Assembly (NCBI GenBank): GCA_015233585.1 | Contig: JADFXL010000005.1 | Coordinates: forward strand, 1-44,870 | Length of the DNA stretch: 44,870 nucleotides | Origin: Alphaproteobacteria bacterium | Lineage (GTDB): Bacteria > Pseudomonadota > Alphaproteobacteria > Rhodospirillales > Rhodospirillaceae | Direction: 5' to 3' | Shown here: positions 7,367-15,731 of the stretch, piece by piece | Position numbering within the stretch: position 1 is the stretch's first letter | Layout: the number at the start of each line of letters is the position of its first letter | The notes under the pieces: model-generated | Seen by the model: the letters and a program-made list of their open reading frames with translations, nothing else | What the model was told of the DNA's origin: nothing | Databases searched by the model: none | Translations under genes and position numbers: made by a program

Positions 7367-8800
7367 TTATACGCTGGTTCCCCCCACAGTAAGGCTGCTC
7401 ACCAGCAACGTCGGCTGACCCACGCCAACAGGAACGCTCTGGCCGTCCTTGCCGCAGGTGCCGATGCCGGGATCGAGTTTCAGGTCGTTGCCGATCATGG
7501 TCACCTTGGTCAGCACGTCGGGGCCATTACCGATCAGGGTAGCGCCTTTGACGGCGGGGCCGATCTTGCCGTCCTCGATCAGATAGGCTTCGGAGGCTGA
7601 GAACACGAATTTGCCCGACGTAATATCCACCTGACCGCCGCCAAAATTGACGGCATACAAGCCCTTCCCGACCGAACGCAGGATCTCCTGGGGATCCTTG
7701 TCCCCAGCCAGCATGAAGGTGTTGGTCATGCGCGGCATGGGGTGGTTGGCAAACGACTCGCGCCGGCCATTGCCGGTCGGCGCCATACCCATCAGGCGGG
7801 CGTTGAGGCGGTCATGGAGATAGCCCACCAGGATGCCGTCATCAATCAGCACCGTGCGGCCCGTGGGGGTGCCTTCGTCGTCGATGGTGAGCGAGCCGCG
7901 CCGGTCGGCGATGGTGCCGTCATCGATCACGGTGACACCCTTGGCCGCCACCCGCTGGCCCATCAGGCTGGCGAAAGCGGAGGTCTTTTTGCGGTTGAAG
8001 TCCCCCTCCAGCCCGTGGCCAATGGCTTCGTGCAGCAAAATGCCGGGCCACCCCGGCCCCAGCACCACCGGCATCTCGCCGGCCGGGGCGGGGATCGACC
8101 CCAGATTGACCACAGCCTGGCGTAACGCTTCCTCCACCACCGGCTGCCACGACTCGGGGGTAAGGAAACGGTCATAAGCGACCCGGCCTCCGGTGCCATA
8201 GCTGCCGGTCTCGCGGCGGTCGCCGTCGGCCACGACCACCGAGACGTTGATGCGGACCAGGGGGCGGATATCGGCGCTGGCTTGCCCATTGGCCCGCAGG
8301 ATGTAGACCGCCTGCCAGTTGCCCGCGATGGACGCCATCACCTGAACCACGCGGGGATCGGCGGCGCGGGCGTAGGCGTCGATTTCGTGCAGCACTTTGA
8401 CCTTGGTGTCGAACGGCATCAGGGCCAGCGGGTTGATATCGCCGTACAGCGAACGGCTGGTACGCGAGGGTCCCAGCGCCAGGGTGCCCCCGTGCCCGGC
8501 TCGCACGGTCTGCACGGAAGCGGCGGCCCGCTCCAGGGCCGACTGGCTCAGGTCGGTGGCGTGTGCATAGCCGGCGGCCTCGCCCGATATCGCGCGCAGG
8601 CCAAACCCGTGGGCGGTGTCGAAAGAAGCGCTCTTGAGGCAGCCATCGTCGAAACCGAGGCTCTCCGATTGGCGGTATTCCAGGTATAGCTCGCCATCAT
8701 CGGCCCCCTCCAGGGCCTTGGCCACGGTGGCCACGGTTTGGGCGCGGTCGAGGCCGGCTCGGGCGAAGAACAGGTCTTCGGTTGCGGCGATAACGCTCAT
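7367..8800 (-). CDS. tldD: Metalloprotease TldD
   Basis: This is 477 aa, the normal length for TldD, which with TldE/PmbA forms a zinc protease that trims unfolded or modified peptides (microcin B17 maturation and CcdA degradation in E. coli). The family zinc motif HExxxH is present as HEAIGHGLEGDFNRKKTSAF (His257, Glu258, His262), and the C-terminus carries GKDGQSVPVGVGQPTLLV, a conserved TldD stretch with the cysteine of the metal site just before it (GTCGKDG). The start at 8800 (MSVIAATEDLFFARAG) is chosen over an ATG eight codons upstream because family similarity begins there. The pmbA partner is not in the window. It is divergent from the DUF3422 gene. Confidence 0.95.
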   Translation of the reverse strand: MSVIAATEDLFFARAGLDRAQTVATVAKALEGADDGELYLEYRQSESLGFDDGCLKSASFDTAHGFGLRAISGEAAGYAHATDLSQSALERAAASVQTVRAGHGGTLALGPSRTSRSLYGDINPLALMPFDTKVKVLHEIDAYARAADPRVVQVMASIAGNWQAVYILRANGQASADIRPLVRINVSVVVADGDRRETGSYGTGGRVAYDRFLTPESWQPVVEEALRQAVVNLGSIPAPAGEMPVVLGPGWPGILLHEAIGHGLEGDFNRKKTSAFASLMGQRVAAKGVTVIDDGTIADRRGSLTIDDEGTPTGRTVLIDDGILVGYLHDRLNARLMGMAPTGNGRRESFANHPMPRMTNTFMLAGDKDPQEILRSVGKGLYAVNFGGGQVDITSGKFVFSASEAYLIEDGKIGPAVKGATLIGNGPDVLTKVTMIGNDLKLDPGIGTCGKDGQSVPVGVGQPTLLVSSLTVGGTSV

Positions 8801-8898
8801 CGGGCACTCCCATTCTGGGGCCATTCACGGCTTGGCAATCGGGTGGCGCGGCCTCATAGTGGCCACCGTACCATTCACTGCATGAAATTATACAGGCG

Positions 8899-10257
8899 AT
8901 GCCAGGAGAAACAACAGCACTACGTGGATTCGGTCCCGGCGGCGCGGCGACGGCGGTGCTGACCGAGCATTCCTTGCGACGCGGCCTGGCCGCCGAGGTC
9001 CACGCTCGCCCGCATGAGGAATTGCCCACGCCGGTACGGGTGTCCCATCTGGCCTTGGCCCATGACGCCGGCGAGAACGCGTTTGCCGCCGAACGCGACA
9101 GCCTGTTGGCACTGTGCGACCAGTTCAAGATCGAGCCGCCGCCCTCGTCGGCCAACTTCTTCGCCGCCAATTTCGGACGATTCCGTCTGCGGTGGGAGCG
9201 TCACACCGAATTCTCGACCTATACCCTGTTCCGTTTCGACCCGTTCGAGTCTCCGTTCGCCGAGCCCGCCATCGGTCTGGTCCCGGCCGCCTGGCTCGCC
9301 AACGTCCCCGGCCAGGTGCTGACCGCCGTTCATATGGCGGTGGAGCGGCGATGGCTGGGTGGCGATGCTCATGCCTCGCGGTTCGATTGCGAGGCTCACC
9401 TCACCCCCGGCGGTCCCCTGGTTGGCTGCGGCGTCAGCGGCGGAGCCGGCAACGCCTGGACCGATTTCCAGATTCATGGCGACGGCTTTGGCCGCGTTCT
9501 GCTTCACAATTTCTCACTGACGCCAGGACAGACCGGACGGCTGGTGCAACGTTTTCTGGAAATCGACACGTACCGCATGATGGCGTTGCTGGCCCTGCCG
9601 CTGGCCCGCGAGACGGCACCGGCGTTGACCCGTATCGAGACCGGCGTGGCCGAAGTGATTGCCGAACTGGCCAGAACCGGCGATCGCGACGACCGCGCCC
9701 GTCTGGGGCGTCTGAGCGAACTGGCGGCCGAGGCCGAGCATCTGGCCAACGCCACCGGCTATCGCTTTGCCGCTGCCCGTGCCTATTATGACATTATCTA
9801 TCGCCGCATTGATGCCCTGCGGGAAGTACGTCTCCCAGGGGTTCAGACGGTAGCCGAGTTCATGGAACGGCGGCTGTCGCCCGCCATGTTGACCTGCACC
9901 TCCACGGCCGAACGCCAGGAAGCCCTGTCGCGGCGAATCGCACGGGCTGGCGATCTGTTGCGAACGCGGGTCGATATCGAGATGGAGGAAAACAACCGCG
10001 ATCTTCTGCGCTCCATGGACCAGCGCGCCAGAATACAGCTCCGGCTTCAGGAAACGGTGGAAGGATTGTCGGTAGTCGCCATCAGTTACTATGCCCTGAG
10101 CCTGCTCGGCTATGCGTTCAAGGGCGCCAAGGCGGCGGCGCTGCTGCCCGTCACACCGGAGGTCGCCATGGCGGTCGCCTTGCCGGTGGTAGTGGGGATC
10201 GTCATGATCGGGCTACGGCGTCTGCGGCGGGGGCACAAGTCGGAAAGCGGGGAATAG
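8899..10257 (+). CDS. DUF3422 family membrane-anchored protein
   Basis: This is 452 aa. The opening HSLRRGLAAEVHARPHEELP is the hallmark of DUF3422, a family of unknown function common in alpha- and betaproteobacteria. The middle is a soluble domain followed by a long helical, probably coiled-coil stretch (residues about 230-390), then two C-terminal hydrophobic segments (VVAISYYALSLLGYAFKG and VAMAVALPVVVGIVMIGL) ending in basic residues, so the protein is likely anchored in the inner membrane with its bulk in the cytoplasm. No good ribosome site precedes ATG 8899, and the start may be slightly off. It diverges from tldD with about 100 bases between them. Confidence 0.85.
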   Translation: MPGETTALRGFGPGGAATAVLTEHSLRRGLAAEVHARPHEELPTPVRVSHLALAHDAGENAFAAERDSLLALCDQFKIEPPPSSANFFAANFGRFRLRWERHTEFSTYTLFRFDPFESPFAEPAIGLVPAAWLANVPGQVLTAVHMAVERRWLGGDAHASRFDCEAHLTPGGPLVGCGVSGGAGNAWTDFQIHGDGFGRVLLHNFSLTPGQTGRLVQRFLEIDTYRMMALLALPLARETAPALTRIETGVAEVIAELARTGDRDDRARLGRLSELAAEAEHLANATGYRFAAARAYYDIIYRRIDALREVRLPGVQTVAEFMERRLSPAMLTCTSTAERQEALSRRIARAGDLLRTRVDIEMEENNRDLLRSMDQRARIQLRLQETVEGLSVVAISYYALSLLGYAFKGAKAAALLPVTPEVAMAVALPVVVGIVMIGLRRLRRGHKSESGE

Positions 10258-10283
10258 GTTTGCCGCTATTATCGCCGACAGGA

Positions 10284-12929
10284 TCATCCAGGCGGCAGTT
10301 GGGTCCGCGCCGAGAGCGCGCGCCGCATCGTGAACATCAACCCCTTGATGTCAAAGGGCTTGTGCAGAAAGGCGAACGCGCCGGCCTCCTGTGCCATCGC
10401 ATCGGTCAAATCTGCGCCATAGCCGGAGCACAAGATACAGGGCACATCGGGCAGAATGACCTTGATCGCCCGTATCAGGTCGGTGCCACGCATCTCCGGC
10501 ATGATCTGATCGCTCACCACGAGATCCCAGATGCCAGGGTTTTCACGGACGGCCTCAAGAGCTTCCAGCGGGCTTGCGGTGGACGCGACTTCCAGCCCGC
10601 AACGCTCCAGGGCGGTAAGCAGCATGTCTCCGAAATCCGGGTCATCATCGACCAGCAGCACCCTTCCCGTCATCCCGGCTTCGGCGGACGGAGGTTCGGC
10701 GGAAGCGAGGGATGGCGCCAGGGCGGCGCGGGAGAGCACAACCTCACAGCGGGTGCCCTCCCCTGGCCGGCTGCGCATCACCATGGCTCCATCATGGGCC
10801 AGCACGATCTTGTGGGTGATCGCCAAACCAAGTCCCGTGCCGCGCCCGGTTCCATGGGTGGTGAAAAAGGGAACGAAGGCATGTTCCATCGTGGCGGCGT
10901 CCATGCCGATGCCCGTGTCGGTGACAACAAGAGCAACGGGAGGATCTGCCGGGTCGAGACTGCCGATAATAGCCCACGCGGTACCCTCGGCATCGCTCCA
11001 GTTCGTCACCCCGTCAACGTTGCCGTTGCCGTGGCGAGCTTTCAACATCGCGTAAATTTCACGGTCATGCCCCGTCGTCGTCACGGCAATGGTGACGGTG
11101 CCCGGATTTTCTTCCAGGGCATGGTGGGCGTTGATGCACAAGTTCATGAGAACCTGCCCCAACTGGTCATGATCGGCCTCAACCGAGGCATCGGGATCCT
11201 CGATCTCCACCAGAATATGCGTCGTGGGCGGGATACTCACCAGCAACAGTGATTCGGTCTCCCGGACAAGATCGGCCAGTCGGAAGCCGATGCGATTGGC
11301 CCTGGTGCGGTGGGCAAAGGTCAGGATCTGATCGATCAGCGACTTGCCACGACGGCCCGCCAGCAGGATACGTCTGGCATTGGCGGCGGATGGATGGCCC
11401 GGCGCCGTGTCTTCGGCGATAAATTGCGCAAACCCCATGATCGCGCCCAATAGGTTGTTGAAATCGTGGGCAACCCCGCCCGCCACATAGCCCAGGGCTT
11501 CCAGTTTGCGTATCTGATTGAGGCTTGCTTCTATTTCCTGACGGCGGCGGCGTTCGCGCAGGGCAGAAAATCCAAGGGCGATATCGTTGGTCAGATCCAT
11601 GAACAGGGCGATCTCCTCGTCGGAGAATGCGTTCACCTCCGAGGCATATACGCACAGTTCGCCGAACACGCCGCCCCTGTTCTTGAGCGGCAGAACGATG
11701 CAGGAGCGGTATTCGCGCGCCAGCGCCGCAACGCGCCAGGGTGACATCGCAGCGTTGGCAGCCGTGTCGTGGTTGACCTGAAGGGTGCCGGTCCGTATCG
11801 CCATCCCTCCCGGCCCCCGTCCTTCGGGGGTGTCGTCCCGCCAGCTTATGCGCACCTGCGACAGATAACCGTCCTCGACGCCGGCATGGGCGACGGGGCG
11901 GACGGTTCTGGCCTCATCGTGTTCGGCCAAGCCGACCCAAGCCATGCGGAAATCGCCCACTTCGACCACCAATCGGCATACCTCGGCGAACAGTTCCGTC
12001 TCCGTGAGGCACCGGTCGGCCTCGTTGGCCGCCCGTATCAGCGCATCACCGACCATGGTTGTCATTCGCAGCACACGGTTAAGGCTCTTGAGCCTGACCT
12101 CGTGTGCCTTGCGATCGGTCACGTCATTGGCCATGCTCAGGGCCAGACGGCGTCCATCGGGCAAGGGATTGAGCGGCCCGTCGCTCATTTCCCATACCCG
12201 CTTATCCCCGGTGCTCGTGGTAATGACATATTCGCCTTCGCAGCGGCGCCGGCTCAGGCTGTAGAGTTCGTCCATGTGATCGCATACTTCTATCCCATAA
12301 GCGCGTTGCACCCAGGCGCCAATGGAAGGTATGTCGGCGTGGCTGTAGCCGGTTATCTCCGTCCAGGCCTGATTGACGAGAATGATTTCCCCGTCCTCGA
12401 CATGAATAATCATCGGAAACGGAGCTTCGTTGATAACCTGACGGAATCTTTCTTCGCTTTCCCGCAGCGCCTTTACGGCGGATACCTTTTCGGAAATATC
12501 CCGCATAAAGACGAAGAAATGATCTCTGGTGAAGGATACGCTGGCCTCAACGTCGATAATCCCGCCGTCCTTTCGCCTCCAGCGAGTCGCAAAGCGTTCG
12601 CTCCCGGAGGCCATGATGCGGGCAATGCGAGCGGCGATATCGGCGGGTGTTTCCATCGCCTCAAGCTCGGACAGGCTCAAGGTCTTTAATTCGGCCTCAC
12701 TATAGCCGGTCATCCGGCCCAGGGCGGCGTTGCCATCGACGATCCGGCCCGTCTGGTCCACGACCATATAGCTGTCGATTGACGACAGGATCGCCGCCGT
12801 GTGGCGCTCGGCCATGGCAAGCGGACCAGCAAGTGCCTTCCGGATTCGCTGGCGCCAGGACCGTTGGGAAATAGCCACAAGCACGAGCAGCAAGGCGAAG
12901 GCCATGCCGTTGGCAATCACCCCCACCAT
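10284..12929 (-). CDS. Hybrid histidine kinase: PAS-PAS-GAF-HisKA-HATPase-REC
   Basis: This is 881 aa. One N-terminal membrane segment (ANGMAFALLLVLVAISQ) is followed by a PAS domain (SSIDSYMVVDQTGRIVDGNA), a second PAS (EAPFPMIIHVEDGEIILVNQ), a GAF domain (about 290-470), a HisKA domain with phospho-acceptor His488 in AGGVAHDFNNLLGAIMGF, an ATPase domain ([20 protein letters not shown]) and a C-terminal receiver with phospho-acceptor Asp807 in DLVVSDQIMPEMRG. The start is supported by GGGAG nine bases upstream; an in-frame stop lies further upstream with no other ATG between. With only one membrane segment and no clear periplasmic domain it likely senses internal or soluble signals through PAS/GAF. 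It is divergent from the response regulator at 13196, a plausible partner. Confidence 0.92.
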   Translation of the reverse strand: MVGVIANGMAFALLLVLVAISQRSWRQRIRKALAGPLAMAERHTAAILSSIDSYMVVDQTGRIVDGNAALGRMTGYSEAELKTLSLSELEAMETPADIAARIARIMASGSERFATRWRRKDGGIIDVEASVSFTRDHFFVFMRDISEKVSAVKALRESEERFRQVINEAPFPMIIHVEDGEIILVNQAWTEITGYSHADIPSIGAWVQRAYGIEVCDHMDELYSLSRRRCEGEYVITTSTGDKRVWEMSDGPLNPLPDGRRLALSMANDVTDRKAHEVRLKSLNRVLRMTTMVGDALIRAANEADRCLTETELFAEVCRLVVEVGDFRMAWVGLAEHDEARTVRPVAHAGVEDGYLSQVRISWRDDTPEGRGPGGMAIRTGTLQVNHDTAANAAMSPWRVAALAREYRSCIVLPLKNRGGVFGELCVYASEVNAFSDEEIALFMDLTNDIALGFSALRERRRRQEIEASLNQIRKLEALGYVAGGVAHDFNNLLGAIMGFAQFIAEDTAPGHPSAANARRILLAGRRGKSLIDQILTFAHRTRANRIGFRLADLVRETESLLLVSIPPTTHILVEIEDPDASVEADHDQLGQVLMNLCINAHHALEENPGTVTIAVTTTGHDREIYAMLKARHGNGNVDGVTNWSDAEGTAWAIIGSLDPADPPVALVVTDTGIGMDAATMEHAFVPFFTTHGTGRGTGLGLAITHKIVLAHDGAMVMRSRPGEGTRCEVVLSRAALAPSLASAEPPSAEAGMTGRVLLVDDDPDFGDMLLTALERCGLEVASTASPLEALEAVRENPGIWDLVVSDQIMPEMRGTDLIRAIKVILPDVPCILCSGYGADLTDAMAQEAGAFAFLHKPFDIKGLMFTMRRALSARTQLPPG

Positions 12930-13124
12930 CAGCGCCAGCTCCCAGACAACGGCTCGACCCGCGCCGTCCTTCTCGTGGCAACGCCCAGAAAATTTTGTGG
13001 TTCATGGTCACTCATTTCTCTTTAGCCTTTGGCCTTTGGTAGAAAACCGGTACGATCCCAGGTGGCCAGGAAAAACGGCCAGTGGCATGTGCATTCACTT
13101 CACAAACACGCGTTGAATGCAATT

Positions 13125-13153
13125 TTGACGCATGTTCGATTTTTACTTATTTG
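13125..13153 (+). promoter_or_regulatory. Possible sigma-70 promoter before the LuxR-type regulator
   Basis: TTGACG (13125-13130) and TATTTG (13148-13153) are separated by 17 bases and lie about 45 bases before the TTG start at 13196. The -35 box is good, the -10 box poor. This is the only promoter-like pair noticed in the 266-base divergent spacer. Confidence 0.3.
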
Positions 13154-13195
13154 ATACCAGTGATTATATGACATCCTGACCGAAGGGGAAGAGCG

Positions 13196-13849
13196 TTGCG
13201 AATTGTTGTTGGAGATGACCACCCTCTTTACCTGGATGCGGTATCGGAACAGCTTTCGAGATTTTTTCCCAATGCCGAAATCTTGCGCTCCGTAACATTC
13301 CCTGGGGTCCTTGATCATCTGAATGCGGGGATGGCCGACCTGGTGCTCCTCGACTATTCCATGCCGGGATGTGTCAAAGCCGGGGGCGTGCGGCGTGTCG
13401 TGGCGGCGGCGGCCGGGGCTCCCGTCGTCGTGATGTCGGGGGTTGCTTCGGCGGAGGATGTCCTCGACTGCCTCAAAGCGGGGGCTCAGGGCTTCTTGCC
13501 CAAGGCGCTGGAGGGGGCCGTATTCATGGCTGCCGTATCCGTAGTGGTAAACGGCGGAACCTATGTCCCGATCGAGATCATGACGGACCAGCGTTTTTCC
13601 ACGGCGGAACTCCTTTGCCCTGAAACAGTTCCGGGTGCCGGTGCTATTGTGGACCTTAGCCTGCGGGAAACCACCATGCTCGAACTGCTGGTCGGCGGAG
13701 CCACCAACAAGGAGATCGCTCGCCACCTGGGGTTGGAAGAGGTTACCATAAAATTCTATTTCACGCGCCTGTTCCGCAAACTTGGCGTAAAGAACCGCGC
13801 GCAAGCTGCCGTTGCCGCCATCAGTGCCGGGCTGACCCGCCAGAACTGA
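13196..13849 (+). CDS. NarL/FixJ-type response regulator (REC-LuxR HTH), TTG start
   Basis: This is 217 aa from a TTG start, supported by AAGGGGAAG about 5-8 bases upstream and by the receiver domain beginning immediately (RIVVGDDHPLYLDAV). The receiver phospho-acceptor is in DLVLLDYSMPG and the conserved Lys in GFLPKAL. The C-terminal DNA-binding domain reads LSLRETTMLELLVGGATNKE then IARHLGLEEVTIKFYFTRLF, typical LuxR-type HTH. It most likely takes phosphate from the adjacent divergent hybrid kinase. It converges with the OmpR-type regulator gene, leaving a 17-base gap. Confidence 0.92.
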   Translation: MRIVVGDDHPLYLDAVSEQLSRFFPNAEILRSVTFPGVLDHLNAGMADLVLLDYSMPGCVKAGGVRRVVAAAAGAPVVVMSGVASAEDVLDCLKAGAQGFLPKALEGAVFMAAVSVVVNGGTYVPIEIMTDQRFSTAELLCPETVPGAGAIVDLSLRETTMLELLVGGATNKEIARHLGLEEVTIKFYFTRLFRKLGVKNRAQAAVAAISAGLTRQN

Positions 13850-13866
13850 AGCGGTGGCAACTCCCT

Positions 13867-14583
13867 TCAAATTCGCTCCACGTTGGGAATGAACAGGTAG
13901 CCGACGCTGCGTAGCGTCTTGATAATCATCGGATCTTTGGCGTTGTCATTCAGTTTGCGGCGAATTTTCCCAATCGTTACGTCGATGGTGCGATCAAACG
14001 GTTCGCGATCGCCACTGGCGATATAGTCAAGAATCTGATCGCGCGAAATCGCACGCTGCGGCCTTTGGACCAGCACGGACAGAAGCTCGAATTCCTGGTG
14101 GGTCAGATACACACGCTCACCGGTGGGAGAGGTCAGTTCCCGACGTCCAAAATGCAGATCCCAGCCCAGGAAGCGGGCGATGGAGCCGGGTTCGGCGGGT
14201 TCCTTTACCGGTGTTGGGCTATTCCGGCTCCGGCGCAGGTTGGTGCGGATCCGGGCCAGGAGTTCGCGGCGGTCAAAGGGCTTGGTGATGTAGTCGTCGG
14301 CCCCGAGTTCGAGGCCGACGACCTTATCCACCGTATCACTCTTGCCGGTCAGAATAATCAACGGCACCAGGGACGTGGAACGTAAATTCCGCGCCAGACT
14401 GAAGCCATCCCCATCGGGCAAGAGCAGGTCAAGGATCACCAGATCGACCGACTCCCTGGCCAGGATCTGGCTCATTTCGGCACCGCTTCCGGCCGTAAGC
14501 ACGGCGTAGCCCTCCATCGTCAGGAAACGATCCATCAGCCGGCAGATTTCAGGATCGTCATCTACAATCAGAATACGTTCCAT
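13867..14583 (-). CDS. OmpR/PhoB-type response regulator
   Basis: This is 238 aa. The receiver domain (MERILIVDDDPEICRLMDRF, phospho-acceptor in LVILDLLLPDGDG, Lys in YITKPFDRREL) is joined to a winged-helix Trans_reg_C domain (VYLTHQEFELLSVLVQRPQR; DREPFDRTIDVTIGKIRRKL; IKTLRSVGYLF). Proteins of this type bind tandem half-sites about 10-11 bp apart as dimers. Just such an arrangement of TTACA repeats lies directly upstream at 14621-14655, suggesting autoregulation. No cognate membrane kinase of the simple EnvZ type is adjacent; partners may be the hybrid kinases of the island. It is divergent from the CheY-like gene at 14712. Confidence 0.93.
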   Translation of the reverse strand: MERILIVDDDPEICRLMDRFLTMEGYAVLTAGSGAEMSQILARESVDLVILDLLLPDGDGFSLARNLRSTSLVPLIILTGKSDTVDKVVGLELGADDYITKPFDRRELLARIRTNLRRSRNSPTPVKEPAEPGSIARFLGWDLHFGRRELTSPTGERVYLTHQEFELLSVLVQRPQRAISRDQILDYIASGDREPFDRTIDVTIGKIRRKLNDNAKDPMIIKTLRSVGYLFIPNVERI

Positions 14584-14620
14584 AAACCCGCTCCCAATTT
14601 GAATGCGCTCCTTTTCCCAT

Positions 14621-14655
14621 ATAATTACAAAACTTTACAATAGCGATCATATTTC
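14621..14655. promoter_or_regulatory. Candidate operator: TTACA half-sites ten bp apart, block shared with 15284-15318
   Basis: In the divergent spacer, TTACA occurs at 14625-14629 and 14635-14639, exactly 10 bp apart, followed by TCATATT at 14647-14653. The 35-base block resembles the one at 15284-15318 at about 26 of 35 positions, including an identical AACTTTACAAT core and the TCATATT tail. The spacing suits an OmpR/PhoB-type dimer, and the gene for such a regulator starts 37 bases away. Confidence 0.5.
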
Positions 14656-14711
14656 AGAGACAAGAATGCATCATCATGCTGGGTGAATTTCAGATTTGAG
14701 AGATCATCACG

Positions 14712-15245
14712 ATGGTGGGCTATAACATTGAACGGCTGAATTTCCTGATCGTTGACGATAACAAGCACATGCGGGCGTTGGTAAAGACCATTTTGCATTC
14801 GCTCGGGACAAGAAACGTGATCGAGGCGAACGACGGCGCCGACGCCCTCAGGGAATTGCGCAATTTTCCAGCCGATATCGTTATCTGTGACTGGAACATG
14901 TCGCCCCTGGATGGCCTTGATTTCACACGCCTAGTGCGAACCGGGAAGGATACCACCAACCCGTTTGTCCCCATCATCATGCTGACAGGCCATACCGAAT
15001 TTTCCCGCGTGGTCGAAGCTCGCGAAGCCGGCGTTCATGAATTTCTGGCCAAGCCCGTCTCGGTGAAGAGGTTGTTTACCCGTATCCGCTCGATCATCGA
15101 CACCCCGAGAACCTTCATTCGTGTGCCCAACTACTTCGGCCCGGACCGAAGGCGGAGCCGTAACGTTATTTTCAAGGGCAAGGAACGCCGCAGGATTGTT
15201 GCCGCGTCCCAGACGCAATTTGAAGAGGCGAGATCCGCCATGTGA
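14712..15245 (+). CDS. CheY-like single-receiver response regulator
   Basis: This is 177 aa with a receiver domain (LNFLIVDDNKHMRALVKTIL; phospho-acceptor in IVICDWNMSPLDG; switch Thr in IIMLTGH; Lys in FLAKPVS) followed by about 45 residues with no recognised DNA-binding or enzymatic domain, rich in Arg (FGPDRRRSRNVIFKGKERRR). Such proteins act by protein-protein contact or as phosphate shuttles. The DRRR/KERRR pattern in the tail recurs in the small protein at 19240 (QDRRMMGERRSPRERRKRF), a motif often seen in PilZ-neighbour or c-di-GMP-linked proteins, but no PilZ domain is evident. The start follows the shared operator block. Confidence 0.88.
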   Translation: MVGYNIERLNFLIVDDNKHMRALVKTILHSLGTRNVIEANDGADALRELRNFPADIVICDWNMSPLDGLDFTRLVRTGKDTTNPFVPIIMLTGHTEFSRVVEAREAGVHEFLAKPVSVKRLFTRIRSIIDTPRTFIRVPNYFGPDRRRSRNVIFKGKERRRIVAASQTQFEEARSAM

Positions 15246-15283
15246 TGGCCCTTCTTCCCTCGCACCAGGGCTCCAGCGTATCA

Positions 15284-15318
15284 AAAATAATATAACTTTA
15301 CAATGAGGGTCATATTCG
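15284..15318. promoter_or_regulatory. Second copy of the candidate OmpR-type operator block
   Basis: This block contains AACTTTACAAT (15294-15304) and TCATATT at the same offset as at 14621-14655. The upstream half-site is degenerate (AATATA instead of TTACAA). It lies 60-95 bases before the gene at 15378, downstream of the CheY-like gene. Confidence 0.45.
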
Positions 15319-15377
15319 GCTTACAGAACTCCGTCATGATGTCCCTGAAGCCGCCAAGGAAAAGGAGGTAGCAGGAC

Positions 15378-15731
15378 ATGCAAAAACCACAAGGACTGTC
15401 CGGCGATACGGGTCGTCTCAAAAACCGGGTGAATCACCAGCCGTGGTCAGGGTGCGGGACCGAGCCGGATCTTGAGGATGTCCTATCGGACCCGATCGTT
15501 CATATGGTCATGCGGCGCGACCTTCTTAGCCTTGAGGATGTGATGAAGGTCATCGTCGAAGCCCAGGCCAGACTGGCGGCGGCCGAGCACACTCTGCCGC
15601 TATGCCGTGTCGAGGATCTTGCGAATCTCCCGGGCCAGATCTCCCTTCGAGTAGGGTTTCAGCAATACCGTTATCTCGGCGCCAAGAATCTCGCGGGCGG
15701 CCAGGATCATGGACGACGAACCTGTGCATAG
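15378..15731 (+). CDS. Small hypothetical protein, 3' half antisense to the kinase gene
   Basis: This is 117 aa from ATG 15378, preceded by AAAGGAGG about 10 bases away, a strong ribosome site. Residues about 30-70 (DLEDVLSDPIVHMVMRRDLL, then DVMKVIVEAQARL) form an amphipathic helical unit of the kind seen in short conserved proteins of Rhodospirillales; I do not know its function. From base 15600 the frame runs antisense to the end of the hybrid kinase gene for 132 bases, and the predicted C-terminus looks like random sequence. Either the genes really overlap tail to tail, or a rearrangement removed the original 3' end and the frame reads into the kinase. The candidate operator at 15284 precedes it. 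Confidence 0.6.
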   Translation: MQKPQGLSGDTGRLKNRVNHQPWSGCGTEPDLEDVLSDPIVHMVMRRDLLSLEDVMKVIVEAQARLAAAEHTLPLCRVEDLANLPGQISLRVGFQQYRYLGAKNLAGGQDHGRRTCA

